Source of the DNA: Candidatus Symbiothrix sp. | GTDB lineage: Bacteria > Bacteroidota > Bacteroidia > Bacteroidales > Azobacteroidaceae | DNA: 8,309 nucleotides | Direction: 5' to 3' | Assembly (NCBI GenBank): GCA_031270925.1 | Contig: JAISWY010000104.1 | Coordinates: 1-8,309, forward strand | In this document: positions 7,467 to 8,309 of the stretch, in pieces | Numbering within the stretch: position 1 is the stretch's first letter | How the letters are laid out: each line of letters starts with the position of its first letter | Notes under the pieces: generated by a model | What the model saw: only the letters and a program-made list of their open reading frames with translations | Told to the model about the DNA's origin: nothing | Database searches by the model: none | Program-made: the position numbers and the translations under genes

Positions 7467-7485
7467 AAAAACCGCCGTAATTTTG
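7454..7485 (+). promoter_or_regulatory. ahpC promoter (Bacteroidetes -33/-7 type)
   Basis: TTTG at 7454-7457 and TAATTTTG at 7478-7485 match both consensus elements (TTTG and TAnnTTTG) with a 20-base spacer, the expected distance. Transcription would begin near 7491, giving an A/T-rich leader of about 30 bases. This is the best promoter match in the window and fits a strongly expressed gene. Confidence 0.75.
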
Positions 7486-7519
7486 CAGAAAATTTTATAA
7501 ACAATATTTAAAAAACATT

Positions 7520-8086
7520 ATGACACCTATTATTAATTCTCAGTTACCCGAATTTAAGGTACAAGCTTATCACAACGGCGAATTTAAAACCGTTAGCAGT
7601 GATGATTTGAAAGGCAAATGGTCGGTTTTCTTCTTCTATCCTGCTGATTTCACGTTTGTTTGTCCGACCGAATTAGCGGATATGGCCGACAATTACGCCA
7701 AATTTCAAGAGTTGGGCGTGGAAATTTATTCCGTAAGTACAGATACGCATTTTGTGCATAAGGCTTGGCACGACGCCTCAGAAACGATTCGTAAAATCAA
7801 GTATCCGATGTTGGCCGATCCTACGGGTGCTTTGAGTCGTGCCTTCGGCGTATTAATTGAAGAAGATGGTCTGGCTTATCGCGGCACGTTTGTCGTCAAT
7901 CCCGAAGGTAAAATCAAGATTACGGAAATTCATGACAACGGAATTGGCCGTAATGCCTCGGAATTGTTGCGGAAAGTGGAAGCTGCGCAGTTTGTAGCTA
8001 ATAATCCTAATGAAGTATGCCCCGCCAAATGGAAGAAAGGCGACAGTACTTTAAAACCCGGTATTGATTTGGTTGGAAAAATCTAA
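7520..8086 (+). CDS. ahpC: Alkyl hydroperoxide reductase subunit C (typical 2-Cys peroxiredoxin)
   Basis: A 188-residue cytoplasmic peroxiredoxin that reduces hydrogen peroxide, organic hydroperoxides and peroxynitrite. The active site is PADFTFVCPTE, giving the PxxxTxxC motif with peroxidatic Cys48 and Thr45; Arg121 (YRGTFV) is the usual active-site arginine. The resolving cysteine is Cys167 in NEVCPAKW. Length and domain order (AhpC/TSA domain, then the C-terminal 1-cysPrx region) are normal for bacterial AhpC. The ATG at 7520 follows an A/T-rich leader. It is divergent from oxyR, so peroxide induction is likely. A terminator begins 27 bases after the stop and no ahpF follows inside the window, so the AhpF or other disulfide reductase partner must be encoded elsewhere or further downstream in a separate transcript. 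Confidence 0.97.
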   Translation: MTPIINSQLPEFKVQAYHNGEFKTVSSDDLKGKWSVFFFYPADFTFVCPTELADMADNYAKFQELGVEIYSVSTDTHFVHKAWHDASETIRKIKYPMLADPTGALSRAFGVLIEEDGLAYRGTFVVNPEGKIKITEIHDNGIGRNASELLRKVEAAQFVANNPNEVCPAKWKKGDSTLKPGIDLVGKI

Positions 8087-8112
8087 TTGTTTTAAATAAA
8101 TTCATTCTTGCT

Positions 8113-8151
8113 TAGTGCGGTGGCTTTTATAAGTTATCGCACTGTTTTTTT
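8113..8151 (+). terminator. Intrinsic terminator of ahpC
   Basis: The arms 8114-8126 (AGTGCGGTGGCTT) and 8131-8143 (AAGTTATCGCACT) pair over all 13 positions as RNA, using three G-U wobbles in the middle, around a UUAU loop. A G and then seven Ts (8145-8151) follow at once. This is a textbook rho-independent terminator. Confidence 0.85.
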
Positions 8152-8194
8152 GCATTTACCACCCAAAAGCATCTGCCTTCATCCTCCTCTTGCG

Positions 8195-8212
8195 CTTTCA
8201 AGACTTTGAAAG
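8195..8212. repeat. Short perfect inverted repeat
   Basis: CTTTCAA (8195-8201) and TTGAAAG (8206-8212) form a perfect 7-bp stem with a GACT loop. No T run follows on either strand, so it is not an obvious terminator. It lies in the otherwise gene-free right edge and has no assigned role. Confidence 0.5.
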
Positions 8213-8250
8213 AAAATATTCCTAAGTTTGGAGTCTCCTGCAAAACCCTG

Positions 8251-8309
8251 TGTTATGTAGAAGCGACAGACCGCAGGTCTGAATGTTAATAACCCCCAAT
8301 GAAGCGAAG
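8251..8309. repeat. Possible REP-like palindromic element, cut by the window edge
   Basis: CAGACC (8267-8272) and GGTCTG (8276-8281) form a perfect 6-bp stem with a GCA loop. Just downstream, AACCCCCAAT (8291-8300) followed by GAAGCGAAG resembles the left arm of a second hairpin, whose right arm would lie past the edge. Such multi-hairpin intergenic blocks are often dispersed repeats in Bacteroidetes genomes; the identification is from general resemblance only. The stretch 8152-8309 holds no convincing gene. Confidence 0.35.

Noticed and set aside
8157..8183. Minus-strand mini-ORF MKADAFGW preceded by AGGAGG
   Set aside because: Only eight codons, no family resemblance, and Bacteroidetes genes seldom rely on strong Shine-Dalgarno sequences. 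Most likely chance.
1..8309. A new defence, mobile or biosynthetic system
   Set aside because: All large genes fit known families (AraC regulator, tripartite RND efflux, OxyR, AhpC). No transposase, integrase, CRISPR repeat, toxin-antitoxin pair or unknown multi-gene cluster is visible.

Overview
The window looks chromosomal and comes from a member of the Bacteroidetes, most likely Bacteroidales. Three things point there: promoter -7 boxes of the Bacteroidetes type (TAnnTTTG) in front of four transcription units, start codons without a clear Shine-Dalgarno sequence, and protein families typical of that group (an AraC-type regulator next to an adaptor/RND/TolC efflux operon, and an OxyR/AhpC pair). 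No species can be named from the sequence alone.

Left part (1-6411): a drug/metabolite efflux locus. A minus-strand AraC-family regulator, cut by the left edge of the window, is transcribed away from a three-gene plus-strand operon. The operon encodes a periplasmic lipoprotein adaptor (HlyD/MFP family), an inner-membrane RND pump and a TolC-like outer-membrane channel. Together these would form a tripartite pump spanning the envelope. The 165-bp divergent intergenic region carries a -7 box for each direction and two copies of a 9-bp direct repeat that may be operator sites. The RND gene is interrupted by one in-frame amber codon (3868-3870), while the frame stays open and conserved on both sides. 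As sequenced, the pump is probably not made full length, unless this is a sequencing error or the stop is read through. Five tandem copies of a 7-bp unit lie between the RND and TolC-like genes.

Middle and right part (6412-8151): a peroxide-response locus. A minus-strand LysR regulator with the OxyR peroxide-sensing residues (T100, H198, C199, C208) is divergent from ahpC, a 2-Cys peroxiredoxin. Between them are an excellent ahpC promoter and an inverted repeat of the T-N11-A LysR-box type overlapping its -33 element. A strong hairpin terminator follows ahpC directly, so ahpF is not the next gene in the same transcript. A weaker, possibly bidirectional terminator separates the convergent TolC-like and oxyR genes.

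Right edge (8152-8309): no convincing gene. It holds two small inverted repeats and the beginning of what looks like a dispersed palindromic (REP-like) element cut by the window edge.

I found no tRNA, rRNA, CRISPR array, insertion sequence or clearly new multi-gene system. The most notable observations are the interrupted pump gene, the candidate operators and the repeat at the right edge.
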